From Siphonodentalium dalli (Eukaryota > Mollusca > Scaphopoda > Gadilida > Siphonodentaliidae), in assembly GCA_032622095.1 (NCBI GenBank), contig CP136064.1, forward strand, positions 274,681,614 to 274,745,613: 64,000 bases of DNA. Direction: 5' to 3'. The notes under the pieces were generated by a model, which saw only the letters and a list, made by a program, of their open reading frames with translations, searched no databases and was not told where the DNA came from. A program made the translations under genes and the position numbers. Below are positions 22,600 to 35,999 of the stretch, in pieces (position 1 is the first letter of the stretch; every line of letters begins with the position of its first letter).

Positions 22600-22985
22600 T
22601 TGTTATACTACAATGGTACTACCGTGGTACTATCATGGTATTACCGTGGTACTACCATGGTAGTGTCGCACTAACATGGTACGATAAGTGACATTTACCA
22701 TGTTACTACCATGATACATTGGAACTCTACTAGGGTAGGGGCCTACTTTACCATGATACCATAATGGCAGTTTGGTACTACCATGTCAGTATAGTACTAC
22801 CACGGTATACTACCATGGTACAATCACGTTAAATTGATATATGCCATGTACTATACCATGGCACTGTACTAAAGTACTCTACCATGCTTTTGGTTACAGT
22901 TGGTACTATACCGCATGGTATAAGTGATAACTACCATTGTACTACCATGGAAAGTACATACTATAGGGTAAACTACAATGCTACA
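22600..22985. repeat. ACCATGGT-rich degenerate repeat block
   Basis: Dense repetition of GTACTACCATGG, TACCATGGTA and close variants in both senses, since the unit is itself a palindrome. The phase is irregular, so it looks like a decayed short-unit satellite. Confidence 0.8.
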
Positions 22986-24394
22986 TTTGATGCCGTTGTA
23001 AAGTTTCTTTTGTTATATTAGACTAGATTATTCTACAATATAATTAGACCATGTATTCTCGGCCCACAACTGCTCGGGATATTGACTCTACATACAAGGT
23101 TACATCTTTTGATGAATATATTTTTAACAAGCGAATGGAGATAAATGCATTGCATGGGTGTGAAACGCTTGCGTTATGCGGAAAGCTAACGGATAGTTCA
23201 ACGCACTTATGTGAAAGGTGTACGCACCGTGCGTAACTTAAACGCATGTGTTAAACGCATGTACGTGAACGCAGGTTAAGAAATAAGACAGGCGCCTCCG
23301 TTCCGCGCTATGATATACGAGTGCTAAGCTATATAAAGTGTGCATATACTTGTTTTTGTCCATATATAATAGTATTTAATTCACAGAGATGATATTATTT
23401 CAGATTAAAGTCTGAGTGTGGTAGTATAATCACATTGAGCTTTTAACAATTTATACGATTCTATTCCATGGTTTCATTCTACACATGTTTATGCTGAAGG
23501 AAGGATGCAGAATACTGCTTCAAAATATCACAAGTTGTATTTGGTTGTTCATTTGGGGAAATAAAACTATGTGCTATATAACAACAATAGTCGGTTGATG
23601 ACATACTATAATACATGCAATATGTTATAGATGGGGTTTCAACTAACATGGACCATTTATCCATCAAATTTCGTCAGCAGTATTTACTTTGCAGAACATT
23701 CCATTGGAAGCTTAACCTTTGCGCGTGGTATCGAAAACCGTTGTGCGTGGTTTAAACCATTTTTGAGTAACCGTTGTACGAGTTCATTCCGAGCTTCAAC
23801 CATCGAGTTGATTATGTCGGGTTTTCGTCGGTGACCCACTTTCACGCGTAACGCTGGGCATGTGAATATCGAGGTGGATATTTTTGCTGTAGAATATGGG
23901 TGGAAGTTTTTATCCGGGTCAACAGGCGACTGTGTAGAGTTCCATTAAACAAGAAAATATGCTCGTGTCGGAGGAATATTTTTCATTTATCAGCCCATAA
24001 ATACAAACAAATTTGATTAAACACTGGAGTTTTGACGATCATGCAATATAACCATTATATACACACACAATGAACTCGGAAAATATTTGAATTATGGCAC
24101 ATTGCATGGGTATATATCATAAAAATTACACTTTCCGTCCGTCAATGTTAACCGTTGTTCGAGTTCTCAATCGTTGTTCGAGTTCACGGATCTCCAGTGT
24201 GTTAATATATGCATGTTTGACATCATGCATGGAAAAGGTTGCCCTCTACATTCATATAATAGTACGCAAAGAGTCCATTTGACCTAATCAATAGAAATAT
24301 AAGCAAGATAGCTCCTGCCCACAATTCTGGGTGTAAAGTCCATTATTATAGAAAATTGACGGGCTGGGATTCAGTCCAAAACCAGCATCAACCC
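22986..24394. other. Unannotated sequence
   Basis: No gene recognised. GTTCGAGTTC and GATCTCCAGTGTG near 24140-24200 mirror a sequence near 21815-21835, hinting at another dispersed repeat. Confidence 0.35.
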
Positions 24395-24462
24395 AACCGA
24401 TATCCCAGGCTGCAACCCAACCGATATCCCAGGCTGCAATACAACCGATATCCCAGGCTGTT
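24395..24462. repeat. Three-copy 23-bp tandem repeat
   Basis: Unit AACCGATATCCCAGGCTGCA, three copies, the last diverging. Confidence 0.85.
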
Positions 24463-26840
24463 GTTGACCGAGAAGAATGACTGTCGGTCTAGGTTTGTTG
24501 CTGCAATTCCTCCAGTGATATTCTATAGTAGTTAAAAATTATGTTTTACGTACTTCGTCATTTCATATCTACTTGCCGAATCCCATACTTCATATACACA
24601 CATGCATCTCTTTTTGACATTTAGTATTACTTAGACATTTTTCGCATTCCTAATTGCTCCACTGACTGTAATATATTACAGTATCCCCTCCTCAAGTTGA
24701 ACTACAGTGTCATTGACATTTTCATTTGTCTACGATTTTAAGTTAGATTACATGTAAATTGATGATGATGTAATATGTTTTATTTTCACTGGGTGAATAA
24801 AACTATGAGGGCCGGGCGTCTGGACTAGTGGTGGGTGTGGGTACCGGAAACATCGTTATTATTTTTATCTAATCACACCCATATGGTGCTGATTTGGGCC
24901 CCTAAGTTTATTTTCTGGAAGTTAAAAATGCAACAAATCGTCAAAAAGTATTCCATTTTCTCTTAGTTTCAGCTGCTGATTCAATATTATGAACAATTAG
25001 CCTAAACAAGTTTGGCGAGTCAAATATTGGAACTTCAAAGGCCCACTTAATGTTAGAGTCATTTCCAAATTACAGTTACATCGTGGTGTGGTTCATCTTG
25101 TTCCTTTTCTTTTTGTTAAGCTGTCTTTAGTCACTGAATATATGTGGAAATCATCTTTATAAGATATAGCGCTGTTTGCGTTTATAATTACATGTAGCGC
25201 GGTATATGTATATGCAAACACTGCCCAGAACGTCATGTGATCGAACATACATGAAATGTGAGGACCTCGTTGAATGACAGCGGTATGATAGATCACTTCC
25301 ATCCTACATTGTACTTATGCTATTTAATGGATTTTTTTCTAATTTGAAGGGTAGATACGCTGGAGACCCCACCACAATTCAATTTACACCAGGTTCTCGA
25401 CTGACTTTTTCCGGGGTTAAAACCCATAGCCCTGATAGATAGATTATTGTGTGTTTACTAGTAATATAGTTATTTTCAGTCCCGTTATACTATCAGAGTG
25501 CAAACAAGTGCATATAAATGGCTCCAGGTGTACATGTATATTGTTTCGGTAGATTCAGTGGTGTTGTCGATCAGTCAGTATGTCTGAATCACTTTGGACA
25601 ATTCCACACCAACATAATCCTAGGCCAAGACAGGCTTCGGTGGCACATTAATTGTAATTGGTAAATATATATGGTTAGGTCCGGTGCACATATTTATTGG
25701 ACCCATACAGTAATTTTTTTAAACGATATTGCAAGTCGCCATCAGTAATGCAGATGTTGAGCCAAGTCAGCCACATATACATCATTTTAATCAGGAAGAG
25801 GTACCATATACACATAACTAGGACATGCCCCGGATATTCTTTTTGTCAAGAAAATGTATGGTGTCGTTACACTATCGAGATGCCCCATGTTTTGCATATG
25901 TGAAAAATGTTATATTAGACACTATTTTAACAAATATGTGTACCGGATCATGTTTATTGTACCAGGTTCCGTACATATAACATAACAATGCAAATCGAGC
26001 TCGCAAATTACATTTACGGTACTTATGATCATTTATGTGATTTTTTAATGTCCCGTTACTGTTTATGATTATTCGACAGATAACAATTTATCTGATAACC
26101 CCAATAAAATTAACCAAGCGTGTGTAAGTTACATTTACCTATGATCCTGTTATTCCTCACTTACTATCACATGCTCCCTTCAACATTTCGTCCCATCTAT
26201 TTTTAATCACCCCTATGGCAATATATACATTCATGTGTCAAACATGTTTGTACAATATACCTTGCAATTAAATGTAGAAATATATGCATATAATATAGCT
26301 CAATGATTATATATTAAATAGTTCGTGGGTGACAGTTTTCCAGGCAGAGTTATCTCCCATCGCTCTGCTGAGATACCACTGCCATAAGGACATTTAGTAA
26401 GGATTACGTTACGTGTACTTATGTTCTTAAGATTTATGAATGAAATTGTCGATGTCTGGCTCAGTTCATATTGTTCTTATCAATATCGAAATAATTACCA
26501 TTATTGCAAACTTTTGGTGATCAAAATAAGACAATAGGTGACTAAATATAGTTCCAACGATATGTAAAAATAGATCTATCGGTCCGCAAAGTACCATCCT
26601 TGTGGCAATGCTATATCGCAGTGCTAACGTAGAGGGCGCTGCCTGGAGTTTGAACTGTTCCCACGGAGAAGCATAAATTTATTTAGGGAAGATGATGACT
26701 GTGATTTCGTCGGCATCAATTTTCGTCAACTCTTATATCGTGGTGACGTGAATTATATATATGTATCATATCTTTCCACAGCAACAGATTCAACAATAGC
26801 CAGTTTATGACATCTGAGAGTAGTAGAAAAATTGGACCTC
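24463..26840. other. Intergenic sequence, no gene recognised
   Basis: AT-rich, with no supported frames. A solo end of the AGGCCCACTTAAT MITE is present at about 25038. Confidence 0.4.
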
Positions 26841-26844
26841 CAGG

Positions 26845-26932
26845 TTTACGACTATATAAACACTAACGAACAGACCGCTCACACACGACTGTATAAACAC
26901 TAACGAACAGACCGCTTACACACGACTGATAT
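26845..26932. repeat. Two-copy tandem repeat of about 43 bp
   Basis: ACGACTATATAAACACTAAC, then GAACAGACCGCTCACACACG, is repeated once with two mismatches. Confidence 0.85.
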
Positions 26933-28200
26933 TTTAAATAAATTGATTGCGTTTCATCTCGTCTTCCGTATTTACCCATTAATTTTAAGACATGCCGAAA
27001 ACAAACATAGCCCTGGAATGCAATGCCCGATATTCGTTTTCATCTCGTACATTGAATATTTATATTTACTCAAACTAAACCCGCAACGAATTAAAACGAT
27101 TTTGCCAGCTGATTTTGCTATTAAATTTTGTCAATTTGCCAAGTAAACCTCCAGTTTGTGGAAATCATCGCGCTCAATCACCTAGTACAAACGCTATCGC
27201 ATGCCAAATGGGGTGGGATGCTGAAAAATCGCAAGCCAATTTGCGCGCGATTTAGTTTGCCGTGTCCCGCGTGACTCAGCATCGCATGCGAATATGTTTC
27301 GATTGTAAAATTCAAAGAAATGTAACTCTAACATACCCGTTATTTAGTAAAAAATCATACCAAAAGAATGACACCACAAAGAGACACGTTTCAAAAACAC
27401 TATAGGAAAAAATCACTTTTAGGGTGGGTGGGTGGGACGGACGGCACTGTCTAAGACCTGTTGGGAAACACAAACATTTCAAATTGATATCGAGGCAGTC
27501 AGGTCGCGGGGGCCTGATGGCTCATAAAAACAACTCTATATATAAGCGCCCGCGGCTACCACTTTATAGCATCAAGGGTAGACTGAGCAAATCGAGACGG
27601 GATGCTGGTCCCGCCAAACTCTCCAGACGGCATCGACATATCAAAACGCATGCGATTCTCGCCTATCGTATCCGTATTTGGACGAGATTGTAAGACCATA
27701 GCCTGGCTCAATATGACGCGAGAAACGTGATGACTGAACTGTCGTATTCCGTGATGTCGTGTTCATTTTAAATTTAAAGTGATGTGAAACACTCCGGTAG
27801 GATGATCAAATAGAGATGGAGAATAATCTTGTTCAAAGTATTTATTTTTACAAATAGAATATCTAATTTGACAACACACATCCTCATTCTTATATATTAA
27901 TTAAATGCAGTGACCGCCGATGGCGAAATCGTTTTCGTTGGTTTATCGCCAATAGAAGCGTCCCGATTCGAGAAGTAAATATTTACAATTTAGCGTCGTT
28001 CTGACGATGTTTTCTGTGGAGTGGTACGGTCGATTTGCTTGAGATTTTCAGCGATGTTAGTAGAATGCTACATTCCTCCAGTTGGCGTAGCACCTGAATA
28101 ATAACTTATCAGTTTCACGAACCCGATCAAGTCCAGAACGTCGTAAAAACATAAAATCTTGTTTTACTTATCAATCAGGAAAACTATCAAAATGTTGTAT
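26933..28200. other. Unannotated sequence
   Basis: No gene recognised. A G-rich run GGGTGGGTGGGTGGGAC lies at 27423-27440 in front of a higher-GC patch (27420-27700) with an 89-codon frame that has no recognisable domain. Confidence 0.35.
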
Positions 28201-28345
28201 GCACCATAGGATAGGATAGGATAATTTATTTACAATATACACATGAATAATACAATGGAAGTAACACATAACAGGTAATGTTGTATATTGTTGGGGGTTA
28301 GCCTAGCCCTATCGGGCTGTCTTCCTGCTACCCCCATACATCAGT
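28201..28345. repeat. Possible LINE 3' tail or dispersed repeat
   Basis: GGATAGGATAATTTATTTAC and later TTAGCCTAGCCCTATCGGGC, then TACCCCC, have the look of a LINE 3' untranslated end on the minus strand. No reverse transcriptase is adjacent. Based on general resemblance only. Confidence 0.3.
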
Positions 28346-30530
28346 GATATACAGGTGAGTATGATACAGTTATTAGTAAAAACTAATATTGTTTACGCAG
28401 ATAAATATCCAAATGAATATAAAACAGACATTCCAAAACCCCATTAGCACATATACTCATATATGCCATCATTTGCCGATGATAGCTGCCGTTCTATTTG
28501 TATACGGAGCAGGTTAACATCATGTCCACACAAGAGTTTAACATAGGATTCTGCTGACATGATTGTGTTTAGAAATATAATGGGTTTTCCAGGCTTCAAA
28601 ACTAGTCGGCCAATCAAAGCTGGGGTGTCATATAATAAAACAGCTATCACATTATTTAGTTAACAATATTTATGTTCTCACTAAATATGGACATTCAAAT
28701 ATATAATTACAATAAATTCAAAAGTTTGAAGAAACACGTGGATTAGGCAACAAACCATTGGCTTATTTGAAGCCCCCTAATTGACAGTGACACGGGCCTA
28801 TCTGATTGCACGTCGGGTAGGGTTAGATAACAACGAGATAGAAACAGATAAATAGAAAGTAGTATATATGAAAAAAACAATGGAGGCGAGTTAGAAGGCC
28901 AGAATATATATATACTGTGCTGTTATGTGAGAATGCATAATCCGAATTAACGCTCGCAAATTACTATCTCCTTGGCGTCGGGGGTAAAACATATTTGATT
29001 CGAGTCGAGGAAGTCATTAATCAAATCTCAGAGTGATCAGATATCGATTTTTGAAGTCCATTATTTTTCACAAGCGATAATTTTTAATGGCCCAGTAAAC
29101 AGTCGACGAGAAGACGGTCTCGGTCCAAATTGCTGGTGAAGATGGATAACTCTAAAATCAAGTGGCTTTTTTGTGTCAAATATTTGACAAACCGGCAAAA
29201 TTTCGTTGAACAAAATGTTGATAAACAACATGTTTTGGAAAATGTTTTACTATAGTTGACTGTGGTTAGCATTATTTTGATACTGAAGCGGCATTTAAAA
29301 AAAAGTTGTTTGTTGTTGGAATCTGAGGATATGGGGACCATCCATTCGGATTGAGTACCTTTAATTTTAAAGAAGTAAAAAGCATAGTAATTAATTTGAA
29401 GGATATGAAAAGCATATATAATAATTATGAACCACATGAAAACGAAAATAACCATGTGACGTGTCATATCATTTCCATGTTGACAAAAGTAACTGTAAGA
29501 AAGGAATGCTTTATCCTCAGCCATTATTCATCATTGTGACAACTATTGGATGTCAATATTCACCTCGACCTACGGTCTTGTTGAGTATTGACATGCTCAG
29601 TTTGACAATTCTTCGTGTCAACTCGAAACAATGTGTTATTCTTTCAACGACGGAGAGTTATCCGTGAATATCCATATTGTTTCCGGAGATAAATATCCCA
29701 AAGGACCATAGTACTTCATTCAATGTATCGAGCATGATCATAGAAACGTTTTTTTCATTTTTTGCTTGATTCGTTTCAAATATAAAGTATGGGCTTTTCT
29801 ATTTCGAATTGATTGTCATTGTGCCGAACGTTGGCAAACAATGTTCCATTCGTCCCAATGGCATCCTATTATTTATACAAATCTCATGATAGGCGATACA
29901 CCGTAAACAACAATACCCCATCATTCTTCATTGTACATGTTTATGGAGCCCACACGTATATACATTTTCAATGACATATGCGACCCATTACGCACTGTCT
30001 TCGAAATCGATGTTGAGCCATTTTTAAAGAATTATTTAGCACAAAATACACAGAAGGGTCTTGGTTTGTCACTTTCCATGAAAAGCCTTTGAAATTCTCT
30101 CATATTACGAAACATTCTGTGGCGTAAATTCTAAATAGATAGTGAATAGTAAATTACAATATTGTTTACATCCATTTAGTGTAACCAATAGCGACCATTA
30201 TACACATCCTGTAAAATAAATTTTGCACGAATTAAAGAACCATTAACAGGACCTTGCTATGTTATTTTCCTTGATCATAATTATTGATATGATGTTTTGT
30301 AACTAAATTTCCAAACACACATTCAATGGGTGTTACAACAATATATCACACGGTTTATTGGAAATCAATGTTCAACCATTTGAACGGACATGACTTGTTG
30401 AAACCAAACAATTATGTAATCATAATCTGGTAAGTGGTATCTCAAAATATACGTACGCGGAACATTTCCGAAACTATTTGTCGATAAAGTGATGAAACTA
30501 CGTGTTTTGGTTCTTATATGTTTTTATATA
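28346..30530. other. Intergenic sequence, no gene recognised
   Basis: A 146-codon minus-strand frame at 29084-29524 is the longest non-repeat frame nearby, but its Phe/Ile-rich composition follows from AT-rich sequence and no domain is visible. Confidence 0.4.
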
Positions 30531-30994
30531 ATGTGACCCGCCATATCAAATCCAGTCGTAAGTCGGGATTTTTTTACCCTGTGTCAATGCATTCTCTTAT
30601 ATATTCGAGTCGGCCATATGTCGCCTCGCATATATAAGAGAATGCATTGGCCTAACAATTTATTACAATTTTAATAATGTTTTCTTGTATTCTTTAACAA
30701 TTTTATAATTTCACCCATACAGAGCCCCAGACAAATATGAGCAGACGACACTCTTCTATATGCTTCTATATATGTGTGGGGCTCCCTGCAGGTTAATGGA
30801 TGTTTTTTTTATTTTATGTCCTAAAAATTGTAAGAAACATTTATTTTTTAAAAATGATAACAAATTGTTAGGCCAATGCATTCTCTTATATATGCGAGGC
30901 GACCTATGGTCGACTCGCATATATAAGAGAATGCATTGGCACAGGGTAAAAACAAATCCCGACTTACGACTGGATTTGATATGGCGGGTCACAT
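30531..30994. mobile_element. Outer MITE with ATGTGACCCGCC ends
   Basis: ATGTGACCCGCCATATCAAA followed by TCCAGTCGTAAGTCGGGATT is mirrored at 30955-30994. The double-hairpin MITE copy 3 has inserted into its centre. The outer arms are nearly identical, so the outer element may be a simple palindrome split by the inner one. Confidence 0.8.
30577..30946. mobile_element. Double-hairpin MITE, copy 3
   Basis: Begins CCCTGTGTCAATGCATTCTC and ends CACAGGG, flanked by TA on both sides. The two hairpins are separated by about 220 bp of AT-rich sequence, more than in copies 1 and 2. Confidence 0.8.
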
Positions 30995-31429
30995 ATATGA
31001 AATCGTTTCGTTTGTATCGGTTCGAATTTTTTAATCAGCATGTATAGGTCACGTGAAGAACATCTACAGCTATCTTCGCTCTGAAACATGTATGGTACTA
31101 CATGATATTGACGATTAAAGCAAAGATAAAGCAGTGCTTGAAGTTTTTTTTAAATTGTTTTATGATAAGATAACACGTGTACCTTTTCCGGAAATCGCAC
31201 ATTATTCCATTTCCGATTCCAGAATTAAAATGAATACAAATTTCGCAATATTTTATCGGAACCCGATCATCGTGTTCGCAGTTGTATTTTTAATTACTTC
31301 AATACGTCTTTCTGGGACATTTAATGCCAATAGTTCGGTTATTTATCGACATGTTTCGATAATGGAGAAATTAAAAAGTGAATATTATTAGGTGTATTTT
31401 TGAGCGCAAGCCGCCCTCTGGCTTTAAAT
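30995..31429. other. Unannotated sequence
   Basis: No gene recognised; an 85-codon frame (31134-31391) is AT-rich and without a domain. Confidence 0.4.
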
Positions 31430-31612
31430 AACCTATTAAAGGGACGCTCTATATTATCTACATCTTATGTGAAACGAATGCATTGACGATCTCTATTATC
31501 TACCTCTTATGTGAAAGGAAAGAATAAACGCTCTTTATTATCTACATCTGATGTGAAACGAAAGCATAAACGCTCTTTATTATCTACCTCTTACGTGAAC
31601 GAATACCTGCTC
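31430..31612. repeat. Four-copy tandem repeat of about 50 bp
   Basis: Units carry CTCTTTATTATCTAC(A/C)TCT and ATGTGAAACGAA; about four copies with point changes. Confidence 0.8.
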
Positions 31613-31775
31613 TATGGAGTCAGATTTGTATAGAAAATACATGTACAATATATACAGACAAATACGCAACAATGACAAGTGAATCGCATGTGAATGAACG
31701 CATTGCTTTAGACACGAGTACTCCGCATAAGTTCAGTTCCTCGCAGATAGAGCAAACATATATCCCTCGCAAAGG

Positions 31776-32005
31776 GTATTACTTCCTAGAAGGAAATATG
31801 TTTTCTAGTATGTACCAATGTCCCCTTGTATCCTGGGATTTCTAAGAAAACATATATAAGTATACCCAGTGTATAACTGATAGGTAAAAGTATCCCGAAG
31901 TATACCATGCTTACCCTATGTACCATGATCCTGAAATGTGTTATGGGAACATGTTTTCTAATGTGTACCCAATGTAACCTTGTACCCTTGGAATTTCTAA
32001 GAATA
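31776..32005. repeat. Dispersed repeat related to 59.9-60.4 kb
   Basis: AAATATGTTTTCTA, GTACCAATGT and GGGATTTCTAAGAAAA recur twice here and again at 60050-60110 and 60340-60380. Confidence 0.55.
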
Positions 32006-32317
32006 TTGTCAGTACAATAAGATACAATGCCAACCAAATAAACAGTTGATGGCATAAAAGATATATATATATATATATGGCATATAAGATACAATGTCAA
32101 CCAAATAAATATTTGATGGCATAGCAGTGGAATAATTTTCAGAAGAAGTGCACATTGCAGATTGTTTACGACCAACTGATCGAAACGGTAAATCATCTTG
32201 CAAAACGACAAAAACTATGCAAATATAAAATGTTTAAATCACCAAAACAATACCACCCTCGTCACTAACAGATAGACATTACAGCAAATTTAAAGTTAAT
32301 CTGATATTGGGTCTTAA

Positions 32318-32576
32318 AGGAGTACTGTACATTAAATCCGGTCATTTATGGGACCATCTCCTTTTATACTCAACAGAATATATGCAACAAATAAATGAAT
32401 TGGAGCCACGAATTAGTGCAAAAATCCACTTGTCTGTTTTATGAACGATGCAAACAACATGGTAATTTTAATGAAAATGAATAAATGGATGGAGTCATAA
32501 ATTCATATTCATAGAGCACAGACAAGTATTTTGCCCTAATCCATGGCTCAAATTCATTCATTTGTTCAGTAGCCCT
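32318..32576. mobile_element. Short piggyBac-like MITE, TTAA flanks
   Basis: Flanked by TTAA (32314-32317 and 32577-32580). The ends AGGAGTACTGTACATTAAAT and TTTGTTCAGTAGCCCT are imperfect inverted repeats related to the element at 19158. An internal pair (CAAATAAATGAATTGGAGCC and its near-complement) extends the hairpin. Confidence 0.7.
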
Positions 32577-33278
32577 TTAATAATTAATAATATGATTTGG
32601 AACGCATACGGAGGGCCGAATAACTTTATATAGCAAAATAGTTTGATTTAGAAATTTTGTTCAATGTATTGTGTGTTGCAGATAGGATAAAAATCATAAT
32701 TCATGTTTTCATAGTGTACATGAAGGTATATATATGTTTAAACAAATAAATGTAACACTATCCCATAACAGCTGGTCAGTCATGAGTATGTTAGTATAAT
32801 TTATTTTGTAATTCCAGGAACAATTATCTCTCCTTATTAAAATGTCCAAAAGGAGATTGAATATCAGTTGTAAAATTGATTGAGCATATGTGACTGAAGA
32901 AATTCTGCTTAGCGTATTCCAGATTTCCCACAGATATATTCATTCTCTCCTACGCACACTTCCAGAGAAGTTGTAATGCATTTAGCTCCATGGCTGCTCG
33001 TGTACATGTTTACTTGTATTGAATAAATGTCATCATGTCTAAGAGTTCTTACTTGGTGAAAAGAAAATCTGGGATTGCTACATAAAAACGATATCATAAT
33101 CAGTTCCTATCATCCGGTGATGATCCCTCTAAGTGAGGCACCACCGCTCGTGCTTTTTAACAATATTTCAATTCAACTTCTCGTTTTATAAATGAGACTG
33201 AACAAAGCTGATAAATACATGCCAACATGAGGGGTGATCCCAAATCATTTACTACGTACCTACCACGCTTCCCACTGA
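32577..33278. other. Unannotated sequence
   Basis: No feature recognised. Confidence 0.35.
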
Positions 33279-34190
33279 TTATCCACATGCATTCCATCCG
33301 ACACCCTCTCCCCTTAGTTTACTAATAGCCATGTATTACCATTCGCCACCCTCTCCCCCTTGTTTATGTATAGCCATGCATTACCATTTGGCACCCTCTC
33401 CTCTTAGTTTATTGATAGCCATGCATTACCATTCGCCACCCTCTCCCCTTGGTTATTCGTGGCCATGAATTACCATTCGCCACCCTCTCCCCTTGTTTAT
33501 TGATAGCCATGTATTTCCGTTCGCCACACTCTCCCCCTTGTTTATTGATAGCCATGCATTACCATTCGCCACCCTCTCCCCATGTTTATTGACAGCCATG
33601 CATTACAATTCGCCACCCTCTCCCCTTGTTATTTATAGCCATGTGTTAGCATTCGCCACCCTCTCCCCCTTGTTTATTGATAGCCATGTATTACCACTCG
33701 CCACCCTCTCCCTTTGTTTATTGATTACCATGTATTACCATTCGCCATCCTCTCCCCCTTGTTTATTGATTACCATGTATTACCATTCACCACCCTCTCC
33801 CTAGTTTATTGATAGCCATGCGTTACCATTCACCACCCTCTCCCCTTGGTTATTCATGGCCATGTATTACCATTCGCCACCCTCTCCCTTTGTTTATAGA
33901 TAACCATGCATTAACCATTTGCCACCCTCTCCCCATTGTTTATTGATAGCCATGTATTTCCATTCGCCACCCTCTCCCCTAGTTTATTGATAGCCATGTA
34001 TTATCGTTCGCCACCCTCTCCCCTTGTTTATTGATAGCCATGCATTACCATTCGCCACCCTCTCCCCTAGTTTATTGATAGCCATATATTACCATTCGCC
34101 ACCCTCCCCCCCTTGTTTATTGATAGCCATGTATTACCATTCGCCACCCTATCCCCCTTTGTTAATTGATAGCCACTCATTACCACTCTG
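33279..34190. repeat. 44-46-bp minisatellite, about 20 copies
   Basis: Unit GATAGCCATGTATTACCATT followed by CGCCACCCTCTCCCCTTGTTTATT, with indels in the C run between copies. The predicted peptides (…LLSPLFIDSH…) are artefacts of the array. Confidence 0.95.
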
Positions 34191-34485
34191 CTGGTCCCTT
34201 GGATCGACAGTGCATCTCACTATTGTTTGTCACTTGCGCTATGATAAGTGTTTTGGCTAATTATTATTACGCCCTATACTATGAGTGCTTACTGCTGCGC
34301 TGATCTGGCCATGCTAATGGGGCGATGGGGATATATGGCAGGACAACACATTTAGAGTTTCACGCGATGTGAGATATTTTAGGAAATTGTAGTAAGGCTG
34401 ATTTGGCCGTGTCACTGGAGCTACAGCGATGGGGATATCTCGCAGGACAACACTTTTAGGGTTTTCGCGAATGTATCTTCGCGGA

Positions 34486-34910
34486 TGTCTCATTGTTGCA
34501 GTTTGTAACTTTTATGACACTGTTAATTGCTTTCGATGCTTAGATACGAACAATGACTGGGCCACTCTTGGAGATTTTATTGTGGGAACACAATGCATAA
34601 CATAACAGCTAACTTTGCGGATGAAGTGTGTCTCAGTTGGAATGTAGAATAAAGGTCGTATTGCGAATTATCGGGCGTGTATTTAATCCGATTAGTATAT
34701 TTCTGGTCCGAATTTAGAGGCGTTCTGGTGTTGTGAATGAGAACCCTGCAGTAATATGCAATATTTTTTTTGTAATAATTTGACGGATTATTTGTTTTAA
34801 CGGAATTATGAGATGGTGGATTCATGAAACCAATATATTTTATTTTATAATTTATATTTATGCCTAATATTATGATATTGAGGGCGTTACCATTTCTGAC
34901 TATGGTTTTC
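34486..34910. repeat. Diverged fragment of the large inverted-repeat arm
   Basis: Shares AACAATGACTGGG, TTCTGGTGTTGTGAATGAG, CTGCAGTAATAT, TTGTAATAATTTGA and GTTACCATTTCTGACTATGG with 41360-41690 (and its mirror 47080-47390). It shows that this part of the arm also exists alone. Confidence 0.75.
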
Positions 34911-34934
34911 TTGTTTTGTGTTGTGTCTTGTTTT

Positions 34935-35048
34935 ATATTGGACTAGACACTGGCTATATGAGGCTCCGATGCTCTGCTATGTATGATCAGTACGGCGAAC
35001 AAAGCAAAGCGTCGGAGCGCCATGAGCCAGTGTCTAGTCCAGTATTAT
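34935..35048. repeat. Foldback element with same-direction ATGAG tags
   Basis: TTGGACTAGACACTGGCT is mirrored by AGCCAGTGTCTAGTCCAG, and an inner stem GCTCCGA pairs with TCGGAGC. Between the stems ATGAG occurs on each side in the same orientation (about 34978 and 35022), like the CGAG tags of the other foldbacks after loss of a CpG. Confidence 0.65.
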
Positions 35049-35999
35049 ATATGCTTAGCCTGTTGACTGGAACTGGTGTAACTATACAAGCACACATAAA
35101 CATTATTTAAAAACAACATTTCTAAATGTTCCAATATATAAAATTTGGATTTATAAAATAAAGGTTTATTTGTGTCCGTATCACTTTCCGTAGCACTGAG
35201 CCTATATAAGAACAGACCCAAAGCAAAATAATAATTAACAAATAAAACTTATCTAATGCAAGTGGTGTTTGGTGCACTGTTGATAGAAGAGACCAGGGGA
35301 GACCATTAATGCATGGCTATCAATGTACTATGACGAGGTTGGGGACATGCAGTGGGCAACTGTGTGAATGATGAAGAGGTTGGGGACATGCAGGGGGCAA
35401 CCGTGGAGCAATAATTTAGAGTAGAAGGAACAACGTAGATTTTGAACCCCTCCATACTAAATGGATTCTCCAAACATTTTATAACAGTATAATATTGGAA
35501 TGGTATATTATTCATTTGGAGGGATGTTCAGGAAAACAATATAGACGACAGAAAGATAGTAGAAGTGCATAATGATTACTTGTCATTGGTGGGAAATGTT
35601 CAGATAATAAGTTCAACAAACGGCATATGGTTGTTTGTTGAACTTAATACCTGAACATTTCCTAAGGGAACTACTCGTCAATGAGTATTTGGTATAGCAA
35701 GGGACAAGATCACCCCTATCGATTGTATTTAATTAACAGCAAGGTGGTGTCTCATTCTTTGCAACGTCATGTTGAATGAATATAGTGGTCGACAGCTTCA
35801 ACTATAGTTGTGTATTCTGCTTGTTTCCACCAGCCTTCCCGTATAGGACTATAGCATGAAATAAATGGTTTCCTCTATAAGAGGAAATACATTTTGGATT
35901 CATTGGACAAATAATTGGAATGAGTTTATACAAAACTGAAGTAAAAAGTGAAAAACATCAGTGGTATATGGGGGTCCCTAATATGATAGGTGAACACAA
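35049..35999. other. Intergenic sequence with an inverted family R fragment
   Basis: 35430-35700 carries, inverted, the CATTTGGAGGGATGTT and AAATGTTCAGATAATAAGTT blocks of repeat family R and the 68-bp satellite, ending in a short palindrome around GTTCAACAAACGGCATATGG. Confidence 0.5.

Noticed and set aside
29084-29524. 146-codon minus-strand frame
   Set aside because: Low-complexity Phe/Ile/Lys content, no domain, no splice or start context; expected by chance in AT-rich DNA.
33493-34260. Frames with repeated FIDSHALPFATLSP peptides
   Set aside because: Produced by the 44-46-bp minisatellite; the frame shifts with C-run length between copies.
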